Origin: Tannerellaceae bacterium
Lineage (GTDB): Bacteria > Bacteroidota > Bacteroidia > Bacteroidales > Tannerellaceae
Length of the DNA stretch: 35,162 nt
Direction of reading: 5' to 3'
Assembly: GCA_031264865.1 (NCBI GenBank)
Contig: JAISDJ010000025.1
Location: 1 to 35,162 of the forward strand
Shown here: positions 25,169 through 33,666 of the stretch, piece after piece
Position numbering within the stretch: position 1 is the first letter of the stretch
Layout of the letters: every line of letters begins with the position of its first letter
Made by a program: the position numbers and the translations under genes
Notes under the pieces: generated by a model
What the model saw: the letters and a program-made list of their open reading frames with translations, nothing else
What the model was told of the DNA's origin: nothing
Databases searched by the model: none

Positions 25169-26374
25169 TTAGAAATTAAGTCTTAATCCTATCTGAGGGC
25201 TTATATTAAAAGCTTTATCCGAATAAATCGTTTCGATTTCGCTTCCATTATCAAAATAGTAAGCTGCTCCGAATTCTGCATATGCACTTACAAAACGTAA
25301 GAGCGGATAACTCACTCCGGCACGGGCATTTACCGACCATTGCCATTCTTTCATCCTTACATGCAGGGTGTTTACGCTTGTTTGTTGGTCGACAAAGAAG
25401 CTTTTAGTCCTTTCCCTACCGGCCACATTAACTTCTGCTTGCGCACCGGCGGATGCATAAAAGCGAAAGCGGTTCCAGTCTGCGATTTTGTAGGTAAGCG
25501 ATACGGGTATACCAATAAAATGCAATCGTTGAAGGATTGCTCTATTGTAGGTACTGGCTTGTGTTTCCCAGTCGGAGGTCAGAAATGAATACGTTAATCC
25601 GGTTTGGAGCGAGAATCGATCATTCAATTGCCTGCTTACCGAAAGACCGAATGAAACAGGTGTTTTATGTTTTATATTTGTTTTAGGCTCTTTTCCCTGC
25701 GCTTCGTCCGCAAGAGCATTCATTGATAATAGTTTTTCGTCTTCGATAGACGAATTGCTTCTCAGTACATAGGTGTTTACAGTATTACCCGAACCTTCCG
25801 TTAAACCTCCTGCTCCCATACCAAATCCCCATTTGCGTGAAGAAGTTGTTGCTGTTGCTTTTGATGCGTTGTCGGGTATAATTTCTTTAATAACCGGACG
25901 ATTGTTCGGCAAATTTATTTTTTCTTTTGCAGCATCCTTTTTAGCATCTACCGGAATCGTTGGTATTTCATCTTCTTGTATGCTGTTTGTGTATGTATCC
26001 TCTTTCTTTGTTTGGTTGGCAATAGCTAATGTTACGGGTTGTTTTTCGCTTATGACAACAGGAGTGGGTGGAGTCATATCCTTTATATCTTCCTTTATCC
26101 GTGATTTTATTGTTTGGGTTTCTTTTTCTACCTTTTTAGCTATTGAGGTATTGATTCCATTATCCCGGGATAAATAGATACCCCCTCCCATTACTAACAA
26201 TAAAGAAATAACGGCTGCTGCCCAATACGGCCAACGTTTACGTAGAGGTATATGATTGGAGTTCGGCAACCGGGAAACGATCTTATTCCAGTCTTCAGGG
26301 TTAGTATCCATTTCAAAATTTTGAAATTTTGAATAGAATGTATTGTCAAATATGTCTCTATCTTTTTCTTTCAT
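25169..26374 (-). CDS. Dual membrane-spanning anti-sigma factor (Dma-like): inner-membrane helix plus outer-membrane barrel
   Basis: A 401-aa protein with four parts: a short cytoplasmic segment (1-48, with F20 and PEDWNKIVSRLP, the sort of motif found in Bacteroidetes anti-sigma segments); one membrane helix (about 49-68, WPYWAAAVISLLLVMGGGIY); a charged, low-complexity Pro/Thr/Lys-rich linker (about 69-180); and a C-terminal beta-barrel domain (about 181-401) of the OMP_b-brl type with alternating strands and a final Phe (IGLRLNF). No signal peptide is present. This is the layout of the Dma family of B. thetaiotaomicron, whose N-terminus binds a sigma factor while the barrel sits in the outer membrane. 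The sigma gene ends 2 bp upstream, so they are translationally linked. Family membership is inferred from architecture and context. Confidence 0.75.
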   Translation of the reverse strand: MKEKDRDIFDNTFYSKFQNFEMDTNPEDWNKIVSRLPNSNHIPLRKRWPYWAAAVISLLLVMGGGIYLSRDNGINTSIAKKVEKETQTIKSRIKEDIKDMTPPTPVVISEKQPVTLAIANQTKKEDTYTNSIQEDEIPTIPVDAKKDAAKEKINLPNNRPVIKEIIPDNASKATATTSSRKWGFGMGAGGLTEGSGNTVNTYVLRSNSSIEDEKLLSMNALADEAQGKEPKTNIKHKTPVSFGLSVSRQLNDRFSLQTGLTYSFLTSDWETQASTYNRAILQRLHFIGIPVSLTYKIADWNRFRFYASAGAQAEVNVAGRERTKSFFVDQQTSVNTLHVRMKEWQWSVNARAGVSYPLLRFVSAYAEFGAAYYFDNGSEIETIYSDKAFNISPQIGLRLNF

Positions 26375-26376
26375 CT

Positions 26377-26907
26377 TTAATTATATAAAGTATGAATTTT
26401 ACGTTGTAATAATTGTTTAGCCCGTGTATACTGCGAACGCGAAGTACTTTCGGTAATATCCAGTAACTCTCCGATTTCCTTATGCGAAAATCCTTCTATC
26501 GCAAATAAGTTAAAAACCGTACGGAAACCGGTGGGTAGTTCACCGATTAGCGTTAATAATTCATTGGCCGACATATTTGACACAACCGAACTGTCAGGAT
26601 TCGCCAATTCAGTTGTATTGTCTAAGTCAATGGCTTCGCGTAACACATCTGATTTTCGCAGATATTCCAATGCACAATTCACAAAGATCTTTCGCATCCA
26701 GCCTTCGAATGAACCAATACCGGTATAGGAGTCGATGCTTGTATAAACTTTTACAAAACCATCCTGCAATAAATCACGTGCAGTTTCTCTGTCATTTGTA
26801 TAACGCAGACAAACCCCCATCATTTTGCGGGAATATGTTTCGTAAAGCTCCTTTTGAGCCAGCCTGTTTCCCTTCCTACAACCCTCTATCAGTTGTTGCT
26901 CATTCAT
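26377..26907 (-). CDS. ECF sigma-70 factor (partner of the Dma-like protein)
   Basis: A 176-aa extracytoplasmic-function sigma factor. Region 2 runs from about residue 10 to 80 (YETYSRKMMGVCLRYTNDR, ARDLLQDGFVKVYTSI, FEGWMRKIFVNCALEYLRK) and region 4 from about 120 to 172 (PTGFRTVFNLFAIEGFSHK, EIGELLDITESTSRSQYTRA with the helix-turn-helix). It directs RNA polymerase to its own regulon when released from its anti-sigma factor. The next gene, 2 bp downstream, encodes the likely membrane partner. It has its own promoter of housekeeping type upstream, so basal expression does not seem to need the sigma factor itself. In B. thetaiotaomicron such sigma factors control vesiculation genes. Confidence 0.92.
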   Translation of the reverse strand: MNEQQLIEGCRKGNRLAQKELYETYSRKMMGVCLRYTNDRETARDLLQDGFVKVYTSIDSYTGIGSFEGWMRKIFVNCALEYLRKSDVLREAIDLDNTTELANPDSSVVSNMSANELLTLIGELPTGFRTVFNLFAIEGFSHKEIGELLDITESTSRSQYTRAKQLLQRKIHTLYN

Positions 26908-26989
26908 TCAACTGTGCTTTCATAGCTTCCTGTGAAGCCTTACTATGTTGTATGATGCTTTTCGGTTATAAAACGCTGCACCCTACATG

Positions 26990-27019
26990 CAAATTTATTA
27001 TAAAACAAGCAGACACAAA
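26990..27019 (-). promoter_or_regulatory. Promoter of the sigma/anti-sigma/lipoprotein operon
   Basis: On the minus strand TTTG (27019-27016) and TAAATTTG (26997-26990) are 18 nt apart, matching the Bacteroidota housekeeping promoter. The start site would be near 26983, giving a leader of about 75 nt before the sigma-factor ATG. Confidence 0.55.
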
Positions 27020-27037
27020 TAAAAGTTCCATCAAATT

Positions 27038-28534
27038 TTATTTGAAATAGCTAGATAAGTAATAATATACTTCAGCAGAAGGCCTGCTTTCGATATGATA
27101 CCGATTCGAAGCTGTTACTCTAAATGAAAATTCTTGCTCGTTATCCGGCTCTATTGTAATGAATACTTCTGTGGAGCGTAGGCCGGTAGCTAAAATATTT
27201 TGCGCCCTGTTTGTATTAACGGTTCCCGATTTTGAATAATAAAGGGTGTATGTTAGTGGTTGGGTGATATTTTCCGGCGTTTCCCATGATATCTTTAGTT
27301 CATTACTGATTTTTTCTACCATTATATTTTGAGGTGTACCGGGCCTCTCCTTACTTAACCAGGTAAGAGGCGGCAGTAACGCCGGGTATTTGAAATATCT
27401 ACCTTTTAAAACTTCGTATAGCCCTTTTGTATTGCTTAATATCTGTGTCCCTCTGAAGAAAGCGCATCCGGAAACGTTTGTTGCACGGGTATAATCCAAC
27501 TGATCCATAATGTCTCTTACCGACCAGTTCTCATCTGTATCATTTAGTTTATATACGCCTAATCCAGGTATAAAAAAACGTCCGTTACTGTTGTCGGCCC
27601 AGTTATCTACAAAAGGATAGAAGTTATTATACCTGTAATACATCATAGGAGCAACCATATCATGTTTTCCTTCTTTTAGCCACAATTGAGCATCTTGATA
27701 TACTTCAAAAGCTGTCCATCCGACATTGGGTGCTTGTGGAATACGGTCGTATTTACCGAGAGGCGAACTGCTAACCTGTACCCATGGCTTTGCTTCTTTC
27801 ACCCAATCGTATATACGAAATACCATCCGGTTGATATTATTTCGTCGCCAAGCGGTAACACTCATTGAATTTCCATATCTGTTGTATGTATCCTTATCGG
27901 GGAACTTGTCTGCATTTTCCGGGTAACGGATATAATCAAAATGAATGCCGTCTATATCATAGTTTGTAACGATTTCTTTTACTAACGACAGAATATAATC
28001 GGTAGTTTCCGGCATGCCGGGGTCTAAATACCATTCTCCTTCATGCAGTTTACATAATTCAGGTTTTTTTTTCACAATGGTTTTCTTGCCACGGCTATTG
28101 ACACTTTTTACCAGGCCTGCCGGATAAGTTACAAACCAGGCATGACATTCCATTCCTCGTTTATGACATTCTTCAATGGCGAAGGCCAATGGGTCATAAC
28201 CGGGAGAACCATCAAATTTACCCGAAAAGATCCGGTTCATAGGTTCGATAGACGAAGGATAAATAACGTCTCCCCGCAAACGTACCTGCAAGAATACGGT
28301 ATTAAAATTGGCTGCACGTAAAAGGTCTAATTTATCGCAGAAATCTTGTTGTTGTTGTTTACGGGTTATCTCGTTGATAGCAGGTTTTTTAGGCCAATCT
28401 ATTCCATAGATAGTGGTGATCCAAACAGCTCTGATTTCTCGTTTCGGATAATTGACGGCATAAAACGGTTGTATGGAAAGAATCGTTACTAATAAAAAAA
28501 AATATATTCTCATCATCTTTATTATTCGGTCCAT
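27038..28534 (-). CDS. GHL10 (PF02638-type) putative glycosidase with C-terminal fibronectin III domain
   Basis: A 498-aa exported protein. A signal peptide (hydrophobic core FFLLVTILSIQPFYA) precedes a GHL10/DUF187-type TIM-barrel domain (about 30-370): REIRAVWITTIYGIDWP, FNTVFLQVRLRGDVIYPSS, ECHKRGMECHAWFVTYPAG, YLDPGMPETTDYILSLVKEIV, YDIDGIHFDYIRYP and MAPMMYYRYNNFYP. A fibronectin type III domain (about 395-490, PGTPQNIMVEKISNELKISW) ends it. Related proteins are linked to cell-wall glycan or amidase-released glycan cleavage; the substrate here is not known. In-frame ATGs at 28516 and 28513 are alternative starts. It is 59 bp downstream of trxB and likely the last gene of the ftsK operon. 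Confidence 0.8.
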   Translation of the reverse strand: MDRIIKMMRIYFFLLVTILSIQPFYAVNYPKREIRAVWITTIYGIDWPKKPAINEITRKQQQQDFCDKLDLLRAANFNTVFLQVRLRGDVIYPSSIEPMNRIFSGKFDGSPGYDPLAFAIEECHKRGMECHAWFVTYPAGLVKSVNSRGKKTIVKKKPELCKLHEGEWYLDPGMPETTDYILSLVKEIVTNYDIDGIHFDYIRYPENADKFPDKDTYNRYGNSMSVTAWRRNNINRMVFRIYDWVKEAKPWVQVSSSPLGKYDRIPQAPNVGWTAFEVYQDAQLWLKEGKHDMVAPMMYYRYNNFYPFVDNWADNSNGRFFIPGLGVYKLNDTDENWSVRDIMDQLDYTRATNVSGCAFFRGTQILSNTKGLYEVLKGRYFKYPALLPPLTWLSKERPGTPQNIMVEKISNELKISWETPENITQPLTYTLYYSKSGTVNTNRAQNILATGLRSTEVFITIEPDNEQEFSFRVTASNRYHIESRPSAEVYYYLSSYFK

Positions 28535-28593
28535 TGAGATAGTATATCCAATATTTTATCATCATGAAATATATATCCAAAATACATATTGCT

Positions 28594-29553
28594 TCATACC
28601 GTTTGTTTAACTTCTAATAAATAACGTTCAGCTTCGATGGCTGCCATACATCCTGTACCGGCTGCTGTTACGGCTTGGCGATAATGTGGGTCGGCAACGT
28701 CGCCGGCTGCAAAGATACCCGCTTTGTTGGTTCGAGGTGTTCCGGGATGCGTTTTTATATAACCCACTTCGTCTGTATGAAGCCATTTGGCAAATAATTT
28801 AGAGTTGGGCGTATGACCGATAGCTAAGAAAAAACCGTCAATGGCTATGGATACTTTTTCTTCGTCGGGCTCGCCTTTTCGTTTAATCAAATATGCTCCT
28901 TCCACACCCTGCTCGCCAAATAACCCAACGGTTGTATGTTCGAACAATAGTTTGATGTTGGGTGTTTCTTTTACTCGTTCCTGCATTACCTTCGATGCGC
29001 GTAAATAGGGTTTGCGTACAATCAGGTAGACTAAGGAGGCTAATGAAGATAAATACAACGCTTCTTCGCAGGCCGTATCACCTCCGCCAACTACGGCAAC
29101 TGTTTTCTTACGATAGAAGAATCCGTCGCAAGTGGCACATGCCGAAACACCCATTCCCGCATATTTTTTCTCATCGGGTAGGCCTAAGTATTTGGCGGTT
29201 GCACCGGTAGCGATAATTACTGCATCTGCTACGATCACTTTTTCTCCGTCTATTGTTATTTCGTAGGGTTTTTTGTCGAAATCCACAGACGTAACTATCC
29301 CCATTCGTATATCGGCTCCGAAACGTGTTGCTTGCTTTTTTAAATCATCCATCAGGTCGGGTCCGGTTATGCCTTCGGGATATCCGGGGAAATTTTCTAC
29401 CTCGGTAGTAGTTGTTAACTGTCCTCCGGGTTGGATGCCTTCATAAAGTACCGGACTTAAATTGGCTCGTGAAGCATAGATAGCGGCGGTGTATCCCGCA
29501 GGTCCGGAACCAATAATCAGGCAACGGACTTTTTCATTTATTGACTGGTTCAT
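28594..29553 (-). CDS. trxB: Thioredoxin-disulfide reductase
   Basis: A 319-aa NADPH-dependent flavoenzyme that keeps thioredoxin reduced in the cytoplasm. FAD motif IIGSGPAGYTAAIYASRA (residues 13-30), PGGQLTTTTEVENFPG, the redox pair C139-A-T-C142, NADPH motif VVGGGDTACEEAL, and the C-terminal FAD site GIFAAGDVADPHYRQAVTAAGTGC. All residues of the low-molecular-weight bacterial enzyme are present and the length is normal. It lies 19 bp after lolA in the same direction, so it is probably in the ftsK-lolA transcript. Confidence 0.96.
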   Translation of the reverse strand: MNQSINEKVRCLIIGSGPAGYTAAIYASRANLSPVLYEGIQPGGQLTTTTEVENFPGYPEGITGPDLMDDLKKQATRFGADIRMGIVTSVDFDKKPYEITIDGEKVIVADAVIIATGATAKYLGLPDEKKYAGMGVSACATCDGFFYRKKTVAVVGGGDTACEEALYLSSLASLVYLIVRKPYLRASKVMQERVKETPNIKLLFEHTTVGLFGEQGVEGAYLIKRKGEPDEEKVSIAIDGFFLAIGHTPNSKLFAKWLHTDEVGYIKTHPGTPRTNKAGIFAAGDVADPHYRQAVTAAGTGCMAAIEAERYLLEVKQTV

Positions 29554-29572
29554 GATTGTTTAATTTGTGTTT

Positions 29573-30208
29573 TTAACGTAAATCTATAATTTCTACACCC
29601 GGATAATTTGCTTCATTAAACAGGAAGAAGCTATCCGGCTGGTTAATGCCTGTCTTTACGTCGCTTATTACGATAGTATTGCTTAAACCGTTTTTCATTT
29701 GAATAACGATACAGGCCGGCAAGCTCGCGTATTTTTCTATTTGTAATTCTATTTTTGTGATATCGCTCTTTCCTTTAGGTGTAAGCGTTACATCGTAAGC
29801 TGCTTTTCCATTAGGGGCGGTACTCTCTCCTTTGAAGACGGCCGTAAACCCTTTCTTATATGAATTAAGCAGGATAGACGGATTGGTGAGCTGAAGTTCG
29901 TCGCCTGTCGGAGTGCTGATATTTACTTCATCAGCGTGTGTCATGTAGGTCCACTGGGTAGAACCGTCGTACCATGTAAGGATGTCGGGTGTTTGCAACG
30001 TGAATTTATCCCCTTTCATATTGATTTTACCTTCAAAACTTTCAGCTATATTTTGTTGCTCGGAGTGAGCACGTATGGCAAAGGTGGCAGATAAGCCATT
30101 CGAAGTATTATAAGCTACGGCCGCCTTATCTAAAATTCCGACTGCATTTTGAGCGGATATTCCACTGGCAAACAATAGGAAGATAAAGATATATAGACTA
30201 TTTTTCAT
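29573..30208 (-). CDS. lolA: LolA-like outer-membrane lipoprotein carrier
   Basis: A 211-aa periplasmic chaperone that carries lipoproteins from the inner to the outer membrane. Signal peptide MKNSLYIFIFLLFASGISAQ (cleavage near residue 19), then ILDKAAVAYNTSNGLSATFAI, FEGKINMKGDKFTLQTPDILTWYDGSTQWTYM and the half-open barrel strands typical of LolA (KMKGDRF, DGxxxWxY). It starts one base after the ftsK stop codon, so the two are surely co-transcribed; ftsK-lolA linkage is common in Bacteroidales and beyond. No anomaly seen. Confidence 0.9.
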   Translation of the reverse strand: MKNSLYIFIFLLFASGISAQNAVGILDKAAVAYNTSNGLSATFAIRAHSEQQNIAESFEGKINMKGDKFTLQTPDILTWYDGSTQWTYMTHADEVNISTPTGDELQLTNPSILLNSYKKGFTAVFKGESTAPNGKAAYDVTLTPKGKSDITKIELQIEKYASLPACIVIQMKNGLSNTIVISDVKTGINQPDSFFLFNEANYPGVEIIDLR

Positions 30209-30209
30209 A

Positions 30210-32651
30210 TCATTTCAAATTGTTAAGTAATTGCTCTAAACTATATTCATCTTGCAGTAATACCTGCCGGGCCTTGCTCCCTTCCGAAGGTCCTACAATT
30301 CCTGCTGCTTCCAGTTGGTCCATTAAGCGTCCGGCACGGTTGTAGCCGATAGAAAATTTTCGCTGGATAGATGAAGTAGAACCTTGCTGTTGCATAACAA
30401 TCAGGCGGGCAGCTTCATCAAACAAGGGGTCTTTGTCGGATAAATCCACAGCGCCGGGAACTGAACCGTCTCCTTCGCCATAGTATTCCGGTAACTCAAA
30501 TGCCGTAGGATAGCCAACTTGACCACCGATAAATTCCGATATTTTTTCTACTTCGGGTGTATCTACAAATGCACATTGTACGCGGGTTGTTTCATTTCCT
30601 TGCGAAAACAACAGGTCGCCACGTCCGATTAATTGATTGGCGCCGGGTGAATCCAAAATGGTACGCGAGTCAATCATGGATTGTACACGGAAAGCAACGC
30701 GGGCCGGGAAGTTTGCTTTGATGGTTCCTGTAATGATATTGGTAGAAGGACGTTGCGTGGCAATAATCATATGAATACCCACAGCGCGGGCTTTTTGGGC
30801 AATACGCGCAATCGGTAGTTCTATTTCTTTACCGGCCGTCATGATCAAATCGCCATACTCGTCGATAATTACTACAATGTAAGGCATGTATTTATGCCCT
30901 TTATTGGGGTTAAGATGACGACTGATAAATTTAGTATTATATTCCGTTACATTCCGGGTGTGGGCTTTCTCCAGTAATTTATAACGATCGTCCATCTCTT
31001 TACAAAGTGAGTTTAAGGTCTGGATTACTTTTGTAAAGTCTGTAATAATCGGTTTGTCAACATCGGGAAGTTTGGCTAAGTAATGACGTTCAATCTCAGC
31101 ATAAATGCTGAATTCAACCATTTTAGGGTCTACCAAAACGAATTTTAGTTCGGATGGATGCTTTTTATATAATAAAGAGGTAATAATGGCATTCAGTCCT
31201 ACGGATTTCCCTTGTCCGGTTGCTCCGGCTACTAAAAGGTGCGGCATCTTACAAAGGTCGAACATAAAAATCTCGTTAGTAATTGTTTTACCTAATGCAA
31301 CAGGTAAGTCGTATTTACATTCCTGAAACTTACGTGAGGCGATAATAGATTGCATGGATACAATCTGAGGATCTTTATTCGGAACTTCAATACCAATGGT
31401 TCCTTTTCCAGGCATAGGGGCAATAATACGTATCCCCAAGGCTGCCAGACTGAGGGCGATATCATCTTCAAGGTTACGGATTTTCGAAATCCTGACTCCT
31501 GCGTCGGGCACTACTTCATAGAGTGTAATGGTTGGTCCTACGGTAGCTTTTATGGAAGCGATGCTGATACCAAAATTTTCCAGTGTTTGTTTGATACGTT
31601 TCTGGTTGGCCGTTTGTTCTTCCATATCTACCTGGTGGTCGCTGTTGTTGTATTTTTTAAGTAGTTCCAATGTGGGCGACCGGAAACTTGATAGATCCAG
31701 TTTCGGATCGTAATCACCTAAATCAGAACCATCATATGCTTCGCCATCCCCGTCAGGTATCTCTATCGTATTAAATTCCGATTTATTTTTTTCTTCCGGC
31801 AGTTGGTTTTCTTCCTGTTTTACCGTTGAAACGTTCGGAAGATATTCTTCTTCATCTTCATCACCTTTGGCAATGGTTACTTTAAAGAAATCATCTTCGT
31901 TTTCGGCATCGTTATCTTCATCATCTTCGGTTGCATAAATATCATTAGCCGTATCTTTCGGAGTGATAGTAACCTTATCCGAATCATCACCTTTGGTTGG
32001 TTGCTTTTTAAAAGGGATTTTCATCCAACTGAAAGTAAATACCCGTTGGAGGAAGGGAATGGTTTGCTTGCTTGAAAGAATTGCAATAATCAGAACTGTA
32101 CCGATAAGAAACAGGGTCATTCCGGGAATACCAATATTATTAACTATTAATTCAGACAAATAATACCCATGTTGTCCTCCCAGGTAAATAAAACTGTCTT
32201 CATATCCTTTAATAAACACAAAAGCAAAAAACAAAGACCCCCAAATAAGCAACGAAGCGCTGAATAGAAAACGCTTAATGATGGAAATCCCTTTAAAGTT
32301 CATTAGTTTTGCACCGACAGAACCAAAAAAGTAAAGTAAAATAAAGGAAGATATCCCAAACCAATGATTCATTAACAAATTAGCCAGATAAGCGCCGCGT
32401 ACCCCTGTCCAGTTGTTAACAGAACCTTTGTAAGCTACTAAATCACTTACGGGAAGATTTTCTATTTTACTTTGGTCGGCAGCTCCGGAAAAGAAAAAAG
32501 AAATAAGAGCCAATCCTACATATATGGTTAGGATTGAAAGAATAAGCCCGGATATAAAACGCGTCCGTTCGTTTGTGAAGAAGTTCTTTAGAAGGGTTAG
32601 AGTACTTTCTTCGCTGTTATTTTTTCTTGTATTGCTACTTTTCTTTGCCAT
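30210..32651 (-). CDS. ftsK: DNA translocase FtsK
   Basis: An 813-aa septum-located DNA pump that clears the chromosome terminus and activates XerCD dimer resolution. Four N-terminal membrane helices (first at about 35-57, ISGLILSILTIYVGLALISF) are followed by a strongly acidic linker (about 220-310), the alpha domain (LENFGISIASIKATVGPTIT), the RecA-like beta domain with Walker A GATGQGKSVGLNA (near residue 475), Walker B IVVIIDEYGDLIM and TQRPSTNIITGTIKANFPAR, and a C-terminal winged-helix gamma domain (SSIQRKFSIGYNRAGRLMDQLE) that reads KOPS-like DNA sequences. The linker is short compared with E. coli FtsK, as in most bacteria. It is the first gene of a four-gene run. Confidence 0.96.
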   Translation of the reverse strand: MAKKSSNTRKNNSEESTLTLLKNFFTNERTRFISGLILSILTIYVGLALISFFFSGAADQSKIENLPVSDLVAYKGSVNNWTGVRGAYLANLLMNHWFGISSFILLYFFGSVGAKLMNFKGISIIKRFLFSASLLIWGSLFFAFVFIKGYEDSFIYLGGQHGYYLSELIVNNIGIPGMTLFLIGTVLIIAILSSKQTIPFLQRVFTFSWMKIPFKKQPTKGDDSDKVTITPKDTANDIYATEDDEDNDAENEDDFFKVTIAKGDEDEEEYLPNVSTVKQEENQLPEEKNKSEFNTIEIPDGDGEAYDGSDLGDYDPKLDLSSFRSPTLELLKKYNNSDHQVDMEEQTANQKRIKQTLENFGISIASIKATVGPTITLYEVVPDAGVRISKIRNLEDDIALSLAALGIRIIAPMPGKGTIGIEVPNKDPQIVSMQSIIASRKFQECKYDLPVALGKTITNEIFMFDLCKMPHLLVAGATGQGKSVGLNAIITSLLYKKHPSELKFVLVDPKMVEFSIYAEIERHYLAKLPDVDKPIITDFTKVIQTLNSLCKEMDDRYKLLEKAHTRNVTEYNTKFISRHLNPNKGHKYMPYIVVIIDEYGDLIMTAGKEIELPIARIAQKARAVGIHMIIATQRPSTNIITGTIKANFPARVAFRVQSMIDSRTILDSPGANQLIGRGDLLFSQGNETTRVQCAFVDTPEVEKISEFIGGQVGYPTAFELPEYYGEGDGSVPGAVDLSDKDPLFDEAARLIVMQQQGSTSSIQRKFSIGYNRAGRLMDQLEAAGIVGPSEGSKARQVLLQDEYSLEQLLNNLK

Positions 32652-32676
32652 ATTTCCCGTTGCCGGTTAAACCTTG

Positions 32677-32684
32677 CAAAGGTA
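32677..32684 (-). promoter_or_regulatory. ftsK promoter -7 box
   Basis: On the minus strand this is TACCTTTG, an exact match to TAnnTTTG, 25 bp before the ftsK ATG. The upstream TTTG element is not evident. Confidence 0.4.
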
Positions 32685-32761
32685 ATGAGAATAATTGAAA
32701 TATCATTCCATCTGAGGGAATCCGTTCATTAAATAAAAGCGTTAAAAATTTCATGCCTATC

Positions 32762-32793
32762 TTTTCTCAAGAAGTACCAATCTCTTGAGAAAA
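32762..32793. terminator. Hairpin between ftsK and the truncated propeller gene
   Basis: TTTTCTCAAGA (32762-32772) pairs perfectly with TCTTGAGAAAA (32783-32793) around a 10-nt loop. It lies 17 bp downstream of the truncated minus-strand gene's stop and could terminate that gene. No long T-run follows on either strand. Confidence 0.55.
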
Positions 32794-32810
32794 AGTTTAT
32801 AATATCAATC

Positions 32811-33386
32811 TCAAGGGATGTGCGGTTGTTCCTTTAAATGTATTTTTATTAATATGGGATTGTCGTTATCATTTATGGTTGACAATAAATCCGTCAGATT
32901 TTTATCAATGGCTTTTCCTTCCGCTTTCCATTTATCTGCTATTTCCCTTAGTTCGTAAGGCCAGTAAGAGTTAAACATATAATTACCATTTGCTCCTAAC
33001 ATAGGATAAAAATGTCCGAAGCAACCTAAATCGTCTATAAACCCTTCTCCTTCCACAGCTACTGTTTCTCCTGTTTTTTTATTGTAATATGCTATTTGAA
33101 AGACATTAGGCTCGGTATTTCTTAATTGCCAGAATTCCTTCATTTTTATCCAGTAAATTAAAAGGAGTGAAGAAGTTTCATAGATTGCAAAGGAGCGTAT
33201 CTTATTATCTGTCTCTTTCAGATAATCCCATTCTTCCAAAGCCCCTGTCTGAAATAATTGCCCTCCGGCAGATAATCTTTTTTCTTCACTTCCTAAAAGA
33301 TGCTTTAACGGGACTTTTTGGTCTTTCAGATCAATAATCCATCTTGGCGAAAGATAATCGTTCATTACACGATAGATGGTATCATT
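32811..33386 (-). pseudogene. 3' remnant of a six-bladed beta-propeller lipoprotein gene
   Basis: The frame encodes 184 aa from the first ATG (33365), but the codons just upstream continue in frame as NDTIYRV, giving NDTIYRVMNDYLSPRWIIDL, a hallmark of the six-bladed beta-propeller lipoproteins of Bacteroidales. The C-terminal part also fits (KTGETVAVEGEGFIDDLGC, MLGANGNYMFNSYWPYEL, DNDNPILIKIHL). Full-length members are roughly twice as long and begin with a lipoprotein signal; here the frame runs back to a stop at 33489-33491 through sequence with no resemblance to the family and no signal peptide. The N-terminal half is therefore missing, most likely lost when DNA carrying the neighbouring integrase inserted. 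No promoter or start context is convincing, so expression is doubtful. Confidence 0.7.
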
Positions 33387-33451
33387 TATATAATTGTAAA
33401 ATAAACTTCTAAGCAGAAAGTAAAATTGTGCAGAGTGTAGCGAATTAGCTG

Positions 33452-33477
33452 ACAGAGCGTTCGTTACGCTCTGTTTT
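33452..33477 (+). terminator. Perfect hairpin with T-tract at the element junction
   Basis: ACAGAGCGT (33452-33460) and ACGCTCTGT (33466-33474) form a 9-bp perfect stem with a 5-nt loop, followed by TTT (33475-33477). In the plus direction this is an intrinsic-terminator shape. It sits inside the frame upstream of the truncated propeller gene and may belong to the inserted DNA. Confidence 0.55.
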
Positions 33478-33600
33478 GCTTTATATGGCTATGGGCTGAA
33501 AACCGTGTTTCGGCAGAACGGCGCAGGAGATGCGTTACTATCTCGTTACTTGAATAGTGGCGCAGATTTCTTGTTACACGGTTCTTATTCAGCGTATTGC

Positions 33601-33610
33601 GTATTTTTGC
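33601..33610 (+). other. Candidate CTnDOT-type attachment-site core
   Basis: GTATTTTTGC matches GTANNTTTGC, the 10-bp core at which CTnDOT-family integrases exchange strands. It lies 56 bp before an integrase gene of that family, as expected for the integrase end of such an element. A second end is not within the window, so this is a candidate only. Confidence 0.5.
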
Positions 33611-33666
33611 ATACCGTCCGGTAACTCAATGATAACTAATTTTGTAACCAGAAAAAACATTGAGTT

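Noticed and set aside
33420..33431. Second att-core-like sequence GTAAAATTGTGC
   Set aside because: It differs from GTANNTTTGC at two of the fixed positions, including the last base; too weak to call as the element boundary.
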